Source: Bisporella sp. PMI_857
Lineage: Eukaryota; Ascomycota; Leotiomycetes; Helotiales; Helotiaceae
Reading direction: 5' to 3'
NCBI GenBank assembly: GCA_021307315.1
Contig: JAJSPD010000006.1
Coordinates: 558,001 to 622,000, forward strand
Length of the DNA stretch: 64,000 bases
Shown: positions 36,937-49,512 of the stretch, one piece after another
Layout of the letters: the number at the start of each line of letters is the position of its first letter
Position numbering within the stretch: position 1 is the first letter of the stretch
Translations under genes and position numbers: made by a program
Notes under the pieces: generated by a model
What the model saw: only the letters and a program-made list of their open reading frames with translations
Databases searched by the model: none
What the model was told of the DNA's origin: nothing

Positions 36937-38674
36937 ATGGCTGAGCAGGTTCCCTCATCTTCTCCTAGCTTCTCAAATAATCTCCCATACCGTAATCGGG
37001 AGACACCACAGTCTGGCTTTGTCGTAGAGGACTTTTCGGGAAGTGAAGATACTGATAGTCAGGACGATTTTGTTGTCAGCACGGGTCCAAGATCAACGTT
37101 TGAAATATCGGCGGCAACTGCTTATGCAAGCATGATACCTGACTTGTTCAAAACTTTACCACCCTTAAAAGACAATCTCGGCACTCAGACGTCTCGAATT
37201 CAAGATAAAACCATACAAGAATGTCTGCCTTTTCTTGCTGGAGAGAAGTCAGAGCTTAGGTATAATGATCACGGAATTCCTCACCTTGACAAAAATCGCC
37301 ATATCGCATTTCTCCATAATGCCTTGAAGAAATTGCCAGCAGCTTATGTTGCTGCAGATGCAAGCAGGCCATGGATGTTTTATTGGTCTTTAGCCGGCCT
37401 ATCTATATTGGGAGAAGATATCTCCGGCTACCGGGACAAGTTGATATCAACTGTTCGCCCAATCCAGAACTCTACTGGTGGATTTGGTGGGGGAACGGAC
37501 AGATGTCTCACCTTGCACCGACATATGCTATACTCTTATCCCTGATTATGGTGGGTGGGGAAGCAGCCCTTGATGTGATTGACAGGAAATCCATGTGGAA
37601 ATGGCTTGGTGCTTTGAAGCAGCCTGACGGTGGCTTTCAAATGTCCGTCGGTGGTGAAGCAGACGTACGGTATGTGGTTTGAGCGTCCCGTGGCCTTACT
37701 TGATCACGGGCTAAATGGATACAGTGGTGCTTATTGTGCAGCTGTCATCATATCACTGCTTAACTTACCTCTCGATTTACCACGAGATTCACCAGCATGG
37801 TCAGAGAAGGGCGCTACACTACTTACAAACTTACCTGAATATGTTGCAAGGTGTAAGTGACTTAAAATAAGCGTTGATATCTTAATAATATCTCTAGGCC
37901 AAACATTCGAGGAGGCATATCTGGAAAACCAGATGCTGAAGCTCACGGAGCATATGCATTTTGTGCCTTGGCATGTTTATGTCTCATCGGCGAACCGCAT
38001 GTCATTATACCCCTGTGAGTCCATTTTTCAAAACTATCAATGCAACTCATGCTTATTAGCTTTAGATATCTTGATGTACCGCGGCTTATATCTTGGCTGT
38101 CTGCTCGCCAATATGCTCCTGAAGGCGGTTTTGCAGGAAGAACCAACAAACTCGTTGATGGATGCTATAGCCATTGGGTCGGAGGCTGTTGGCCACTAGT
38201 GGAGGCGTGTATAGAAGGTTTGACACTGTCCAACAGGGAAGATGAAGACCAAACAAATTTAGAGAAAAGCAGCGGCCCTGATGGAGATCTATATAGCCGT
38301 GAAGGCTTAATCAGGTACATACTATGTTGTTGTCAGGACACTTCTTTCGTGGAGGATTACGAGACAAACCAAGCCAGTAAGCTGCCCCTTGAATTTCTCC
38401 ATGTACCTGGTGCTAATAGTTCAGTAAATCTGACGCCTACCATACATGTTATGTGTTAGCAGGTTTGAGCTCGGCACAACACAAGTGGCATTTTGACACC
38501 AAGATCTCCAAAATGTCCTCGCTTGGTGGTCTGATATCTGCTTATCAATGGAGTGCTGAATCAGTGATGAAAGAGACTCAAGCATATGACGAAGAAGACC
38601 GAGTGAACACGATCCATCCTGTTTTTGTATACCCGAAGGAATTGCGGAGAAGACACGAGAGTACTTTACATTAA
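36937..38674 (+). CDS. ram1: Protein farnesyltransferase beta subunit
   Basis: Beta subunit of the enzyme that attaches farnesyl to CaaX cysteines of Ras, a-factor-like pheromone and other proteins. The Met at 36937 (MAEQVPSSSPSFSNNLPYRN) is chosen because family similarity starts nearby. Alpha-barrel repeats are visible: RPWMFYWSLAGLSILGEDIS, HLAPTYAILLSLIMVGGEAA and GAYCAAVIISLLNLPLDLP. The zinc ligands are in LVDGCYSHWVGGCW (Asp, Cys) and AYHTCYVLAGL (His). Introns: 37670-37724, 37853-37897, 38015-38059 and 38377-38424, all GT-AG with matching phases. Frameshifts: G run 37489-37493 short by one, near 37911 (GAGGAGGC for GAGGGAGGC), and near 38345. The stop is TAA at 38672-38674. Confidence 0.94.
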
Positions 38675-41600
38675 AGGGCGGTTTCTAGGGCTATATTGAT
38701 TACCAACCACCGGTATACACAGATGTAATGATGAAGGAGATATGCATACTACGGCTACTGGAGTTTCTGGGAAAGCGACTCTGCCAATATCAAAAGTGGT
38801 GATCAGGCTTGTAGCTTTGAGCGGTGAGGCAAAAACTACTTTACAGCGCAGGGCTGATGAATCGCCTTTAATGAATTTGCCAACCAGAGTTCATATAATA
38901 GAGAGCCATTAAAAACATGTCTGTCTCGATATCACTCTCATCGGCTCCTGATCTGCAACTGTATACTTGATGAAAGAAAAACCACCTATCAATCACGTGT
39001 GAAACCCATTCATGTCGGTATACAACCGGTAGAGTTCATGACACCCGAGCTTTCTTCCACCAATTGTCATACTATCCTGTGTCGCTAGGAATTTTGAAGA
39101 CGCCAGAGAGTCCAATTCATCAGACTGACAGGCGATGCTTCCTAGTCGGCATATCAAAACGTGATTTGAGACATAGTCGTGATACTGATATACATCTACC
39201 ACATGCCTTCGTTGTTCATTAGTAGAATCGATTTGCTTGTAGTAACCTAAAAGCCAAACATCATGGCTAGCTTTCCTTCGAAACGGCGAGCTACACCATG
39301 AGTCTGAATATTGCCTGACACACTATTTTCCTACCGGTATTCAAGCTCTTCTCAATGTATCACGAAGCATCTAGACAGCAAAACATGCATTAGCTCTTTA
39401 CGTCTAGTCTGAAGATGAGGTGGTTGAAGATGCAAGCGCTCCACCATTGCCACAACCACATGATGGTAATGCTATGCAGCGCTTATTTCGACATGTCAAG
39501 TTTTCTGACACAGTAGTGCAGCGGTTCGCAAATTTGAGAGAAATGATTCGCTTGAAAAGAACAGTCATTACAGGAGTACCAACGAAATCAAACATTTGGA
39601 ATGCAGTAGTGCCGCGCATAAGGTTGCAGCTTTACTTCCCAAGTCTGTGGATACATTTCCCAAACCGACGGTTTCACTAGATGTCTATGACTCTCGTACG
39701 GACTCAACAAATATGAACCCCGAGATATACGTTAGCATCTTGTATTCCTTCGGAGTCTACGCACGATCCTTCATTAATCTCGCTTGCCCTGGTTGGCTAC
39801 AATATGAAATAATTTAGGTCTGCATGCTGCACAGCATCTAGAAGTCTGGGCATAATATTCTACCACAGTGGATCTACGAATTAGAAAGTGCGAGGCTGGT
39901 CGAGGTCTTCGGGCCCGATACAATCGCAGTCCTTTGTTTACTCGATGAATGCGTGTGATATTGATTATTGACGGCGCAATAATATGTAGCCTTTGGAGCG
40001 GTTACCTACCACCCAAGCAGTTTTCCCGACCCAGCATCTCCGTTGCGTCGGCTGGTGCCGCCGAAATGCTTGGGACCTTTCATTTCAGGTACCTGATTTA
40101 ATAGGTTTGGCAAGGTGGCATCGACCCGAGAAACCCAGCAGCCGTTGATTATTTGCCCCCGCGCCTATCTATTTTGCTTTGCCCCTATGTTTCGTGCGTT
40201 TATTGTGCGGGACCGATCGTGTGGTGAGGCCTGCATCATCAACAAAACTCCAGGTCGATTGCGGGGTTTAAAACCATCAGCAAACTCAGTTCCCAAATTC
40301 ACTCAAACAGGCTTCGGGGCTACAGTGCTTCCCTCTCCAGCGACGCGTCTCGCATTGCTTAAATACTCTGCCGTATGCCTTTTTCAATCTTTACGGCATA
40401 TAGGCTTACTGCTTAGGACCTCAAGCGAACTTGCCAACTCATCATTGCAGGATGCGGACAACCTTGTCCGTTGCCTCCCTCACGCTTTTCCACCACTTTC
40501 CTGCCCCCTGGCCACAGATGAGATGGCGATAAAGAAGAGGGTAAACTTCTTTTTTGCTCCTGCTACTCAAGGTGGTCGCTGTCGCAGCCACGGTTCATGC
40601 ATTGAAAGGGCTCACCGACTTCGTGTCAAGTTGTACTCCAGTCATTCAGCGTCAACGTGCTCTTCCTCGGGATATTTGTGCAGATGGCACCGTTGTAGTG
40701 CGGGGCACAAGGAACCACTTTCGATTATTTTCTTGTCATGCTATTATGATCTATAGATCTATGCCCACTTGAGCCACCTGACCGTCAGCTTCTCCATTTG
40801 TAGGTGCGGTACCAACTGGTATTGCAGGCCTGGCGGATATGCTGCTCGGAATGGATCGAGTCCCTGGACTAGCAACATCATAGTGATCTCTGACGTTTTT
40901 GGTGCAGAGAGTCCATGGTGCCATCGATTGTGCTGCATTAGCGGCCAGTCCGGCGGATCCTAAGGCACAGTACCGACAATTTCTCGAAGATTTGCTCTCT
41001 CAGGGAGCGATGATGGCCTTGTCAAGATTCTGCAGCGAAGCACTTATTTGCCCGAGTTCTGTGGACGTGGAAGGCCTTTTGCCACATGCTGGCTGCACCG
41101 ACAATTTTGCTCTGCTGCAGGACCACCTCAGAAGGGCGAATTGAATCTGTGCACTATCAAAGATCGTCCTTTAGCATGCGCTCCCATGCTGTGGTGGAGT
41201 TGCCTAATCTCTCCAAATTTCATTCTCTGGCAACCGCGCACGCCAGCACATCGATTGATGGGTCACACTTGAAAGAGCCGCAATGACTTGCATTTGGTTC
41301 AACCCGTCGTCCTATCTGAACAGTGCTAGATTCTTTCGACGGCATGCAAATCCATAATCCTTGTCCCGCGCTAACCATAGACTCTGCAATAAATCACACT
41401 TGTCTCGCCGTCGATGGAGGAGAAGTCCTGCACAAAGCCCTAGACCACCCACTCGATCTGTCAGCCTTACTCTTCTTTACCACGTCGTCGACCACACATC
41501 ATTGTCTTCACATTGAGTGTGTGCATAATTTCCCTGTATATCGCAACGTTGGGCTCAATTGCATCCTCAATTGCCCTTACTTTTGGGCACTCAATTTCGA

Positions 41601-41963
41601 TATTCCTGGTGTCAAATTGCTTGTCTCACCACACCACCCCACGAATTTGGGGGAAGAGTTCCTGGATTGATCTGGCATACATTCAGGGTGCTTGATCGTT
41701 AATTGCAACGATGGCTGGTTTTTTATATGGCATACTTGGAGAGTACGTTCGCCCGCTGCCAACATTTCTGCCTAAGCCTTGAAGACTTTTTTTTACCAAG
41801 ATGTCTTCCCGAGTTTCAAGTGTTCTATATTCCACGGGAGCAGCGGTCCACCCCCCTTTGATTTAATCAATCTTCCTTTACATTCATATGTTTCCCAATT
41901 AACCCCACCATATTCGTTTTGCGAGGGTCAACATATTACAAGAAGTTTTATTTCTGAATCTCA
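38675..41963. other. 3.3-kb region without a recognised gene
   Basis: Frames of 70-213 codons occur on the + strand between 39400 and 41700, but none is recognisable and they are not linked by convincing splice sites. The part 40800-41150 reads more protein-like (GIAGLADMLLGMDRVPGLA; GAIDCAALAASPADPKAQYR) and could be a decayed or multiply frameshifted gene. From about 41760 the sequence becomes CT-rich, resembling a fungal promoter or leader for the next gene. Confidence 0.4.
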
Positions 41964-42371
41964 TTGTATCCACTCTTTCCAACTCCGGATACGAAAAGAA
42001 TACAATGTAAGATAACGAACCTGCCACTGACATCCTGGACAGGCTTGTGTAAACGTCGAGGCTGGCGAGACCCCCTGTACGAAACCTACAGGTCATCATC
42101 GGGATTTACATGTCTGGTACTCGTCAATGGTCGGGAATATCAGACGGATCTCGCTTATGAGTCTGACGGGCTGGCTCAAGAAAATGCTGCTATGCGTGCG
42201 TTCATGGTGTGCCGAAACTTTTCCGTGAATGGAGGAATGCTGGCACGGAACGGTGTCGTTCAGGGACTGCCTGCCAATGAAAGTGGTGGCCGACATAGAT
42301 CCAGGAGACATGGTGGCCGGAATCATTCGGTCAACCTCAGCAGCAGCTCCTCCACCACCTCATCCGAGTAG
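41964..42371 (+). CDS. dsRBD-like small protein
   Basis: The conserved part is GLCKRRGWRDPLYETYRSSS, FTCLVLVNGREYQTDLAYES and ENAAMRAFMVCRNFSVNGGM. It follows the order of a double-stranded-RNA-binding domain: DP-x-YE helix end, two beta strands, then an Ala-rich second helix. A Ser/Arg/His-rich tail ends in SSSSSTTSSE at TAG. The start is uncertain. There is no good ATG in frame upstream; either a first exon joins at a donor near 42006 (GTAAGA) with acceptor near 42041 (GGACAG), or an indel hides it. No catalytic domain is attached. RNA binding is inferred from the pattern only. Confidence 0.55.
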   Translation: MYPLFPTPDTKRIQCKITNLPLTSWTGLCKRRGWRDPLYETYRSSSGFTCLVLVNGREYQTDLAYESDGLAQENAAMRAFMVCRNFSVNGGMLARNGVVQGLPANESGGRHRSRRHGGRNHSVNLSSSSSTTSSE

Positions 42372-44062
42372 AACAGGGAATGGCCACAATGACTATTCAC
42401 AAGATAGCTGCCCTCCATGAAAGGTTGGAGGGTCAGTAAAAGCAACTTTGCAAACGAGATGATACCTCACAAACATAATTTGAAAAACAACCAACAACCA
42501 CGAAGAAAAGCCCGGCAACGAGGCACAAGAAGGTATAACGATTAATGACTCTCATCCATAACGAAATTTAACGACCTCGAATTCATTCATTTTTTTCTAT
42601 TCAATCAAGATTTTGATCCAACGTGGCATTGGGGATAGACAGTACCAATCGTCAGCTATATCAGAGGCAACTCGACCAACTAACTGTCTTTATGGAGGGC
42701 GTCTTCTTGCAAATTCAGCAATACATACCCAATCAAGGGAGGGTTTGTGGAAAGAATTCAGCGGCCTGAAGAAATATTTTCCAGATTTTCGATGAGTCCA
42801 GCATTTAGCAAGCGTGGCGGCGCATTTCATTCGATTCTTCAACGAACTTCTAAGGAGTCTGATTTCTGGTCATCATTGGAAGAGAGAAAGAGTGACTTTT
42901 TTTATTTTACAAAATGCGCTATGGGCTTACAATTATGATAACGACTTTATGACAATAAAACACTTTGGGCGACCAATAAACTACACAGGTTTTCAAACAT
43001 GCGCAATTTGTGACATAAGAGCGGCTCTACCAATTTCTCGGAAACTGTCACTTGCAGAGTATTTGCCATTTCCGGTCATGTTCCTGACGCAAGAACCCGA
43101 GCCTCATCCCCAAGGTGCGCCTATCACAAGCACTTGATATATCTGGGTTGAGTGAATGGCTACAGCCATTGGATTGCGCTCTGGCCAACCAAGCAGGTTT
43201 GGGTAACACTGAATGGCCATTCACCTATCATGGCATCACTCAGTCTTTCTTCCTTTCCTGCTTCCCACCAACAAACCTTACAATCAGTCTCGTGATATTT
43301 TTGACACAGGACCTTGTAGAACCGATTCGAGCTCCTCGTCGCATTATGTAGCCTGAAAACTATCCCGTTACACAGAACTCAGACAGAAGTATCTGCGAGT
43401 TATTTGACTTGGCAGCCTGACTGAAAACTACATGGAATCATTCAAATAACCATGATGACTCCCTCGCACAGCCACTTTGCCTCCGGAACTCGTGATACTC
43501 ATTACGAGGAATGCTCACACAACAAAGCAAAACCATCCCACGAAAGCGCCACAGCACAAACGGGATGATGCCCAGAAATACCGCCTAAACAGCACATGAC
43601 GAGAAAAAAAAATCGAACCACAGGTATCTGCAATTTCGAGCGTCAACTTTCATCTCCATTCATTAAACCATTAGCAGCTCTGATCCAGCTGTTAGAAAAC
43701 GTGGTCATTACGAATTTCGAATGACCCAAGCATAATTTTGCAAATGACCCCCTGAATCTCGTTTCCAGACCCCTATTAATTTGAACAGGGGTTTGTTAGT
43801 AGCCGCCGCCACTTAAACGAACAAATTTGACCTCGCAATACATCGAACGTGTCCCTTCAACATTAGAACTGTGAAACAAACAATCACTACTTCCTCTAGA
43901 CAATTCAACTTACACTCGCTGATACCTCCAACCTTTCTACGGTCCTTGGATATCGCTCAGTTATAATCCGTTCAATCTCTTCTCATTCATTAGCCTTGTG
44001 ACGCCTCACCATTTGTGGGGTAATTCATACACAGCTACCCTCCTCAATTACACTCTTTAAAT
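42372..44062. other. Intergenic region and mpg1 5' leader
   Basis: No recognised gene between 42372 and about 43700, although several + frames of 60-107 codons exist. From about 43830 the sequence is pyrimidine-rich (CCTCC, CTTTCT, CTCTTCTC), typical of the leader of a highly expressed fungal gene, and leads into the mpg1 start. Confidence 0.5.
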
Positions 44063-45365
44063 ATGAAGGGTTTGTTATGTGTCTTTCTAAATCGATGGGA
44101 CATGTTCGCTGATACGATTGATAGCTCTCATTCTCGTCGGTGGCTTCGGCACCCGTCTGCGACCTTTGGTATGTACAATCGATGATAGTCGAGCCACTTA
44201 ATAAGTGCTAGCAGACATTTGCGCCCAGCATATGCTCAAGTCCTGGACTGATTATTCGCGACAGACCCTCACCCTCCCAAAGCCGCTGGTCGAATTTGGC
44301 AACAAGCCCATGATTCTACACCAAGTTGAAGCCCTCGCAGCTGCTGGAGTCACAGATATTGTCCTGGCAGTTAACTACCGCCCGAGGTTATGGAAAAGCA
44401 CTTGGCTGAGGTACGCAACAATTCTCTTCACAACACCAAACTGGCGCATTCTAACTTGCTATGTGACAGTACGAATCAAAATATAATGTTAAGATCACAT
44501 TCTCCATCGAGTCAGAGCCCCTGGGTACAGCCGGACCTCTGAAACTTGCAGAAGAGATTCTAGGAAAAGACGACAGCCCATTCTTCGTCTTAAACTCCGA
44601 TGTTATTTGCGATTATCCATTCGCAGATCTCGCTGCATTCCATAAACAACATGGTGATGAGGGTACAATCGTTGTTACCAAGGTCGAGGAGCCATCGAAA
44701 TATGGTGTCGTTGTCCAAAGCCAAACCACCCATCCCGAATTGATAGATTTGTCGAGAAGCCAGTAGAGTTTGTTGGAAACCGTATCAACGCTGGCATCTA
44801 CATCCTCAATCCGTCCGTACTCAAGCGAATTGAGCTAAGACCAACCTCAATCGAACAAGAGACCTTCCCAGCAATTACCGCTGACGGACAACTGCACTCA
44901 TTTGATTTGGAAGGCTTCTGGATGGATGTTGGACAACCCAAGGATTTCCTTTCGGGAACATGTCTCTACCTGTCCTCTCTCACAAAGAAAGGCTCCAAGC
45001 TTCTATCCTCCTTAAACACGCCATATGTCCATGGTGGTAACGTTCTGATAGACCCCTCCGCGAAGATCGGCAAAAACTGTCGCATTGGACCTAACGTTAC
45101 AATCGGCCCAGATGTTGTTATCGGCGACGGTGTTCGTTTACAACGCTCCGTCATTCTCGCCGGCTCCAAGATCAAGGATCATGCGTGGGTTAAGAGCACA
45201 ATCGTAGGCTGGAACTCTAGCGTTGGAAAATGGGCGCGTCTAGAGAATGTCACGGTTCTAGGAGACGATGTTACAATTGGCGACGAGATCTATGTTAATG
45301 GTGGCAGTATTCTTCCGCATAAGAGCATCAAGGTCAACGTTGATGTTCCTGCCATTATCATGTGA
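44063..45365 (+). CDS. mpg1: Mannose-1-phosphate guanylyltransferase (GDP-mannose pyrophosphorylase)
   Basis: Makes GDP-mannose from mannose-1-phosphate and GTP for glycosylation, GPI anchors and cell-wall mannan. Spliced exons 44063-44069, 44125-44168, 44265-44410 and 44470-45365 give [20 protein letters not shown], the nucleotidyltransferase signature, then [20 protein letters not shown]. Further marks: [40 protein letters not shown] and [19 protein letters not shown]. The C-terminal left-handed beta-helix is present ([36 protein letters not shown]-end [10 protein letters not shown]). Introns are 44070-44124, 44169-44264 and 44411-44469. Two homopolymer frameshifts: C run 44381-44383 and A run 44723-44725, each one base short. 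Full family length of about 364 residues once these are allowed for. Confidence 0.96.
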
Positions 45366-47181
45366 GATGACCACCGCATTTTACCTCGTTGCATTTGGCA
45401 TTCGGTTATTTCGGAAGCGACTTGTTTTGGAATCTTTGACCTCTCGGAGTTTCTTGTAAAATAAGCGCCCCATTTCTCCTCTCTGGCTTCTACAGTTTCA
45501 TGCCCTGCTTTATGCTCTTCAGTAAAATTAAACCAGCAGTCATTTTTGGGGTGTGCATGGCGTCTCTTGGTGGGCTCAGTTTTAGCGGGCAACTTTACGA
45601 TGCGTGCATGCAGAATGATCACTCCTATAGGGGTGTGGTTTAAGGGATATGGAAACGGAATTGAAACTTTTTTGGGATCTTATGCACCGCGGAGCTAGAT
45701 GCAGTATCTCCTTGTATTTATTATAATTTTAGATAATGGCATGGTCCTTGAGGACGAAGACTCTAATAGGCTCTGACCTGATGCTATGTAATGATGATAT
45801 GCCTTTGGCTGTGAATAAATAGGCGGTTGAATCCGACGATGATGCGAGTCACATTAGCGCTCTGATTGACTAGGATCTCATCTGTTATTCTGGCACCTGT
45901 AAACAAATTTCGTAGCACTTTGTCAAATTACGACACAATCCAAACTTGAACACTTTGTCCTTTGGCTTCCTAAAGTGTTCTGGTATTACTAGATGCAGCT
46001 CCAGCCGCGATGGAAATGCTTGCCAGCTATTCCTCAGACCGTCCCAAGAGCCGGTCCCTTGGGGAGATGAGCTACCAAATGGCAAAGTAGCACTACGCCT
46101 CGTTGGTGAAACTGGTTGACACGCCTGTAAGCAACCGTCTTCCCTCTACTTCTAACCTTCATCTGGGGGTTTCTGGCGGTTATGGCCCGAAAAGAGGTAT
46201 GGAGATTCAACGATGGCAACCGTAACTTCACTTTTGAGGGTTGTGATCCCAAACTGAAATGGGGGATAAGTAGTAACCAAGAGCAGTGTTTTGGATTGTG
46301 AAACAAGGTGATAGCAGGTGTCTGCTATCATGGCTCATGAGCCCATGTACGATAAGCTTCGATTCTCTATCTGATGGTGTATGCCAAGACTTGGTGCTTT
46401 GGACCGCGGTCTTCAAGCTGAATAAAGTCTGCCACACATCCAGTCGGCCTTCTCTTAAAGGCCGATTACACCGCCAAGAGATCGGAAACGCGCTTCAAAC
46501 TATTAGCAAGCGGGTGATATCAGAAACCTGTGGTGACAGCAGCGTCGATTCTTGAGGCTAGAACGAGCATGAACCACTTAATCTTATTTCTGGAGACGCA
46601 CATGTCCTCGCGAACTAGCAAGCAATCATGTAAGACCTTCTGGGTGCTCTGATAATAGTAACTAATCAATCTATCTAAGGTTTGTGGTCATGTATCTAGT
46701 ATATGCATGTGTGAGGTAATTTAACAGCGATAGACGCTATCAAGCGCGCTCGCGGCAATTGACGATCCTTCAGCCCCACCGAGTTTGTTCATCCCTGCGA
46801 AAACCTTCGTTGGATTCAGCTACTGGACTAGGAGCCTTCAACCCACCTCAGCTGCTCCTTCTCCGTTGAAGTCCCGTCGTTCAGTCTTACTGGTTCATAC
46901 TTATCCTATGATAGTCATATTGGAGTATATTATACATCAATCGCTCTATCGGCATCCGGAACCTGGCCGCATTGTAGTCTCTCGTCATAGAGTTAACACC
47001 AGTTCGTTGGGCGACAGTACTATTGTTGAACCCCCACCTCACAGAACACCACTTGTCTAGATTTCAGTTCCCAACATACTGCTATCCTAGCAGCTCGTAT
47101 ATATACAGGCGATCCTCTCGCAGCTTTGAATGTGTCACAATTGTTAGGATAAGAGAGAGCAGTGCTCGTCTACTGACCAAG
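45366..47181. other. Intergenic region
   Basis: About 1.8 kb holding the mpg1 3' flank and the sct1 promoter. Short frames on both strands have no family motif. I see no RNA gene. Confidence 0.5.
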
Positions 47182-49465
47182 ATGGTCAAAGAAGCGGAAC
47201 CGCAGAAGCCTATTCCACATGGCAAGCACAAGGAGCAAAACCCCCTGTCCAACTGGGTGTATGATGTCTTCCTCTGGACCTTCGCTATACTGATTGATTT
47301 ATTCTTCCGCGAGGTCCACCCTCGAGGAGCATGGAAGGTTCCGAGGCAAGGACCAGTGATTTTTGTTGCTGCACCTCATGCTAACCAAGTACGCCCAATG
47401 CCCCAAATGAATACTCATCCAAATTGCTAACAGGCCTATTATAGTTCGTTGACCCTCTTATCCTTATGCGCACACTCCGAAACGAATGTAAGCGTCGCGC
47501 ATCCTTCCTCATCGCGGCCAAGTCGATGAACAGATTTCTCATTGGCTGGTTTGCTCGCAAAGTTGGAGCTGTTCCTGTTGGACGTGCTCTTGATATGGTC
47601 AAACCTGGGTCCGGAACTATATATTTGCCTGATCCCATTAAAGATCCATTCCTTGTTCGTGGAGTTGGCACCAAATTTGAGTCAAAGGAAGTACAAATAG
47701 GGGGTCTTTTGGTTTTACCAAGTGTGAACGGTACCGCGGCAAATGCAGAGATTGGAGAGGTAATAAGCAATGAGGAACTAAGAATTAAGAGGCCATTCAA
47801 AGGGCAAGTTGCTTTGAGACAATTGACTGGAAGGGACGACATTGACGAAAATGGCAAGTTTGCAGACGAGAATGTGAAAGGGACGAAGGAGGGCTTCGAG
47901 GGTTCCAAGTATAAAACAGCTCCTAAGGTCGATCAGACAGAAGTCTACGATGCCGTTTTCGATAGGTTTATCGGGTGGAGGCGCTATTGGAATATTTCCG
48001 GAAGGTGGCAGCCATGACCGAACAGAATTACTTCCTCTTAAGGCTGGTGTTGCGATCATGGCACTTGGTGCTTTGGCAGCTCAGCCTAATAGTGGTTTGA
48101 AGATTATTCCCTGTGGCATGAAACTACTTCCATGCGCACAAATTTCGATCTCGATGCGTGGTTGAATTTGGAAATCCGATCGAAGTCCCGCAAGAGCTTG
48201 TCGAGCTTTACAAGACAGGCGATCGAAGGGAGGCTATTGGTCGCACATTGGAAATTGTCACACAATCACTTGTTGCAGTTACCGTGACTAGCCCAGACTA
48301 CGACACCCTCATGCTGATTCAGGCTGTCCGACGATTATACAACCCGACCGGGAAAAAGCTACCTCTTCCCATGGTTGTTGAACTCAACAGACGCCTCGTC
48401 AAAGGCTATACCCATTACAAGGATGACCCCAGAGTTGTAGCACTGAAGAAATCAGTCATTGCTTACAACAACCAGGTGAGATATCTAAATTTGCGAGATC
48501 ACCAAGTCGAGCATGCAAAGTCTTCCACTCTCAAGGCGCTATTTCTCCTCTTTTACAGATTAGGCAAGATATCAGTTCTCTCAATTGGAGTACTCCCTGG
48601 CTTAATTCTCTTCGCACCTGTCTTTGTCGCTACGAAAATAATAAGCATAAAGAAATCGAAAGAAGCGCTAGCTGCATCTACTGTAAAGCTACAAGGGCGG
48701 GATGTCATGGCCACATGGAAGTTGTTGGTCTCAATCGGATTCGCGCCAGCTCTTTATACGTTCTATGTCGTGCTCTTAACGTACTGGACTCATCGCAACA
48801 GAATACAGGGTTATGTGCCGGAGTGGATTCCTCTTTGGGCTGTTGTGTTCTGGGCTACACCTTTTCCATAGCAATCACATTTGCTGCTTTGCGATTTGGC
48901 GAAGTTGGCATGGATATCCTCAAATCCTTGCGTCCTCTCCTGATCACTCTTAACCCAGGTTCAGTAAATACGGTTCACAAACTTCGAGAACGACGAGCGA
49001 AATTGAGTATTGAAGTCACAGAATTAATCAACACTCTAGGCCCAGAAATGTTTCCGGATTTTGATTCCACTCGAATTATCACCGACCCCTTCAAGGAGGA
49101 CAGCAGTCCTATCTCGCCAAGGAGAAATGAATTCCATCGTAGAGGCAGCGAACAATCAGACACGCCTTCTGCTGATGCTTCAGTTGGTGGTGGATCAAGT
49201 TTCCATAACCACCTACCCAAAAATGAGTCCTTTTCGAACCTTGCGAATGTTGGTATCTTTTCTACAAGACCTCCTTCCAGACACAGAAGTCGTAGCAGCA
49301 GCAGTGGTGGGGATTTGGGTCTGCCGGCTTTCCCTTAAGGAGCTTTAGCACACTCGACTCATCCGGGAGCTTCGATGAGGTTAGCCAAAAGATACAGGGC
49401 GCTATGATGAGAGAGGGGTCAGCTGAGGAGAAGACAAAGTCAGCAGGCTCGGGAGCAAGAGGTCC

Positions 49466-49496
<31 letters not shown>

Positions 49497-49512
49497 GAGC
49501 AAGGAAGAGTGA
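47182..49512 (+). CDS. sct1: Glycerol-3-phosphate/dihydroxyacetone-phosphate acyltransferase
   Basis: First step of phospholipid and triacylglycerol synthesis, in the ER membrane (Sct1/Gpt2 family). The Met at 47182 gives [20 protein letters not shown]. An N-terminal membrane helix ([17 protein letters not shown]) precedes the acyltransferase boxes: PHANQ-FVDPLIL, split by an intron at 47389-47444, then [20 protein letters not shown] (block III) and [11 protein letters not shown]. Two later membrane segments follow ([40 protein letters not shown]). A disordered Ser-rich tail carries a (GAT)9 run. Frameshifts: extra T in 47967-47969, near 48145, near 48868, near 49336 and near 49467. The stop at 49510-49512 assumes the Asp-run frame; GPG-TGA at 49470 is the alternative. 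Confidence 0.92.
49468..49494 (+). repeat. (GAT)9 microsatellite in the sct1 tail
   Basis: Nine perfect GAT units that would encode poly-Asp followed by ESKEE and TGA. In the other frame the same bases give an immediate TGA stop, so repeat length and the local frameshift decide the C-terminus. Confidence 0.85.

Noticed and set aside
46083..46160. tRNA-like phrase (GTGAAACTGGTTGACACGC)
   Set aside because: No matching acceptor, anticodon or T-arm could be paired around it.
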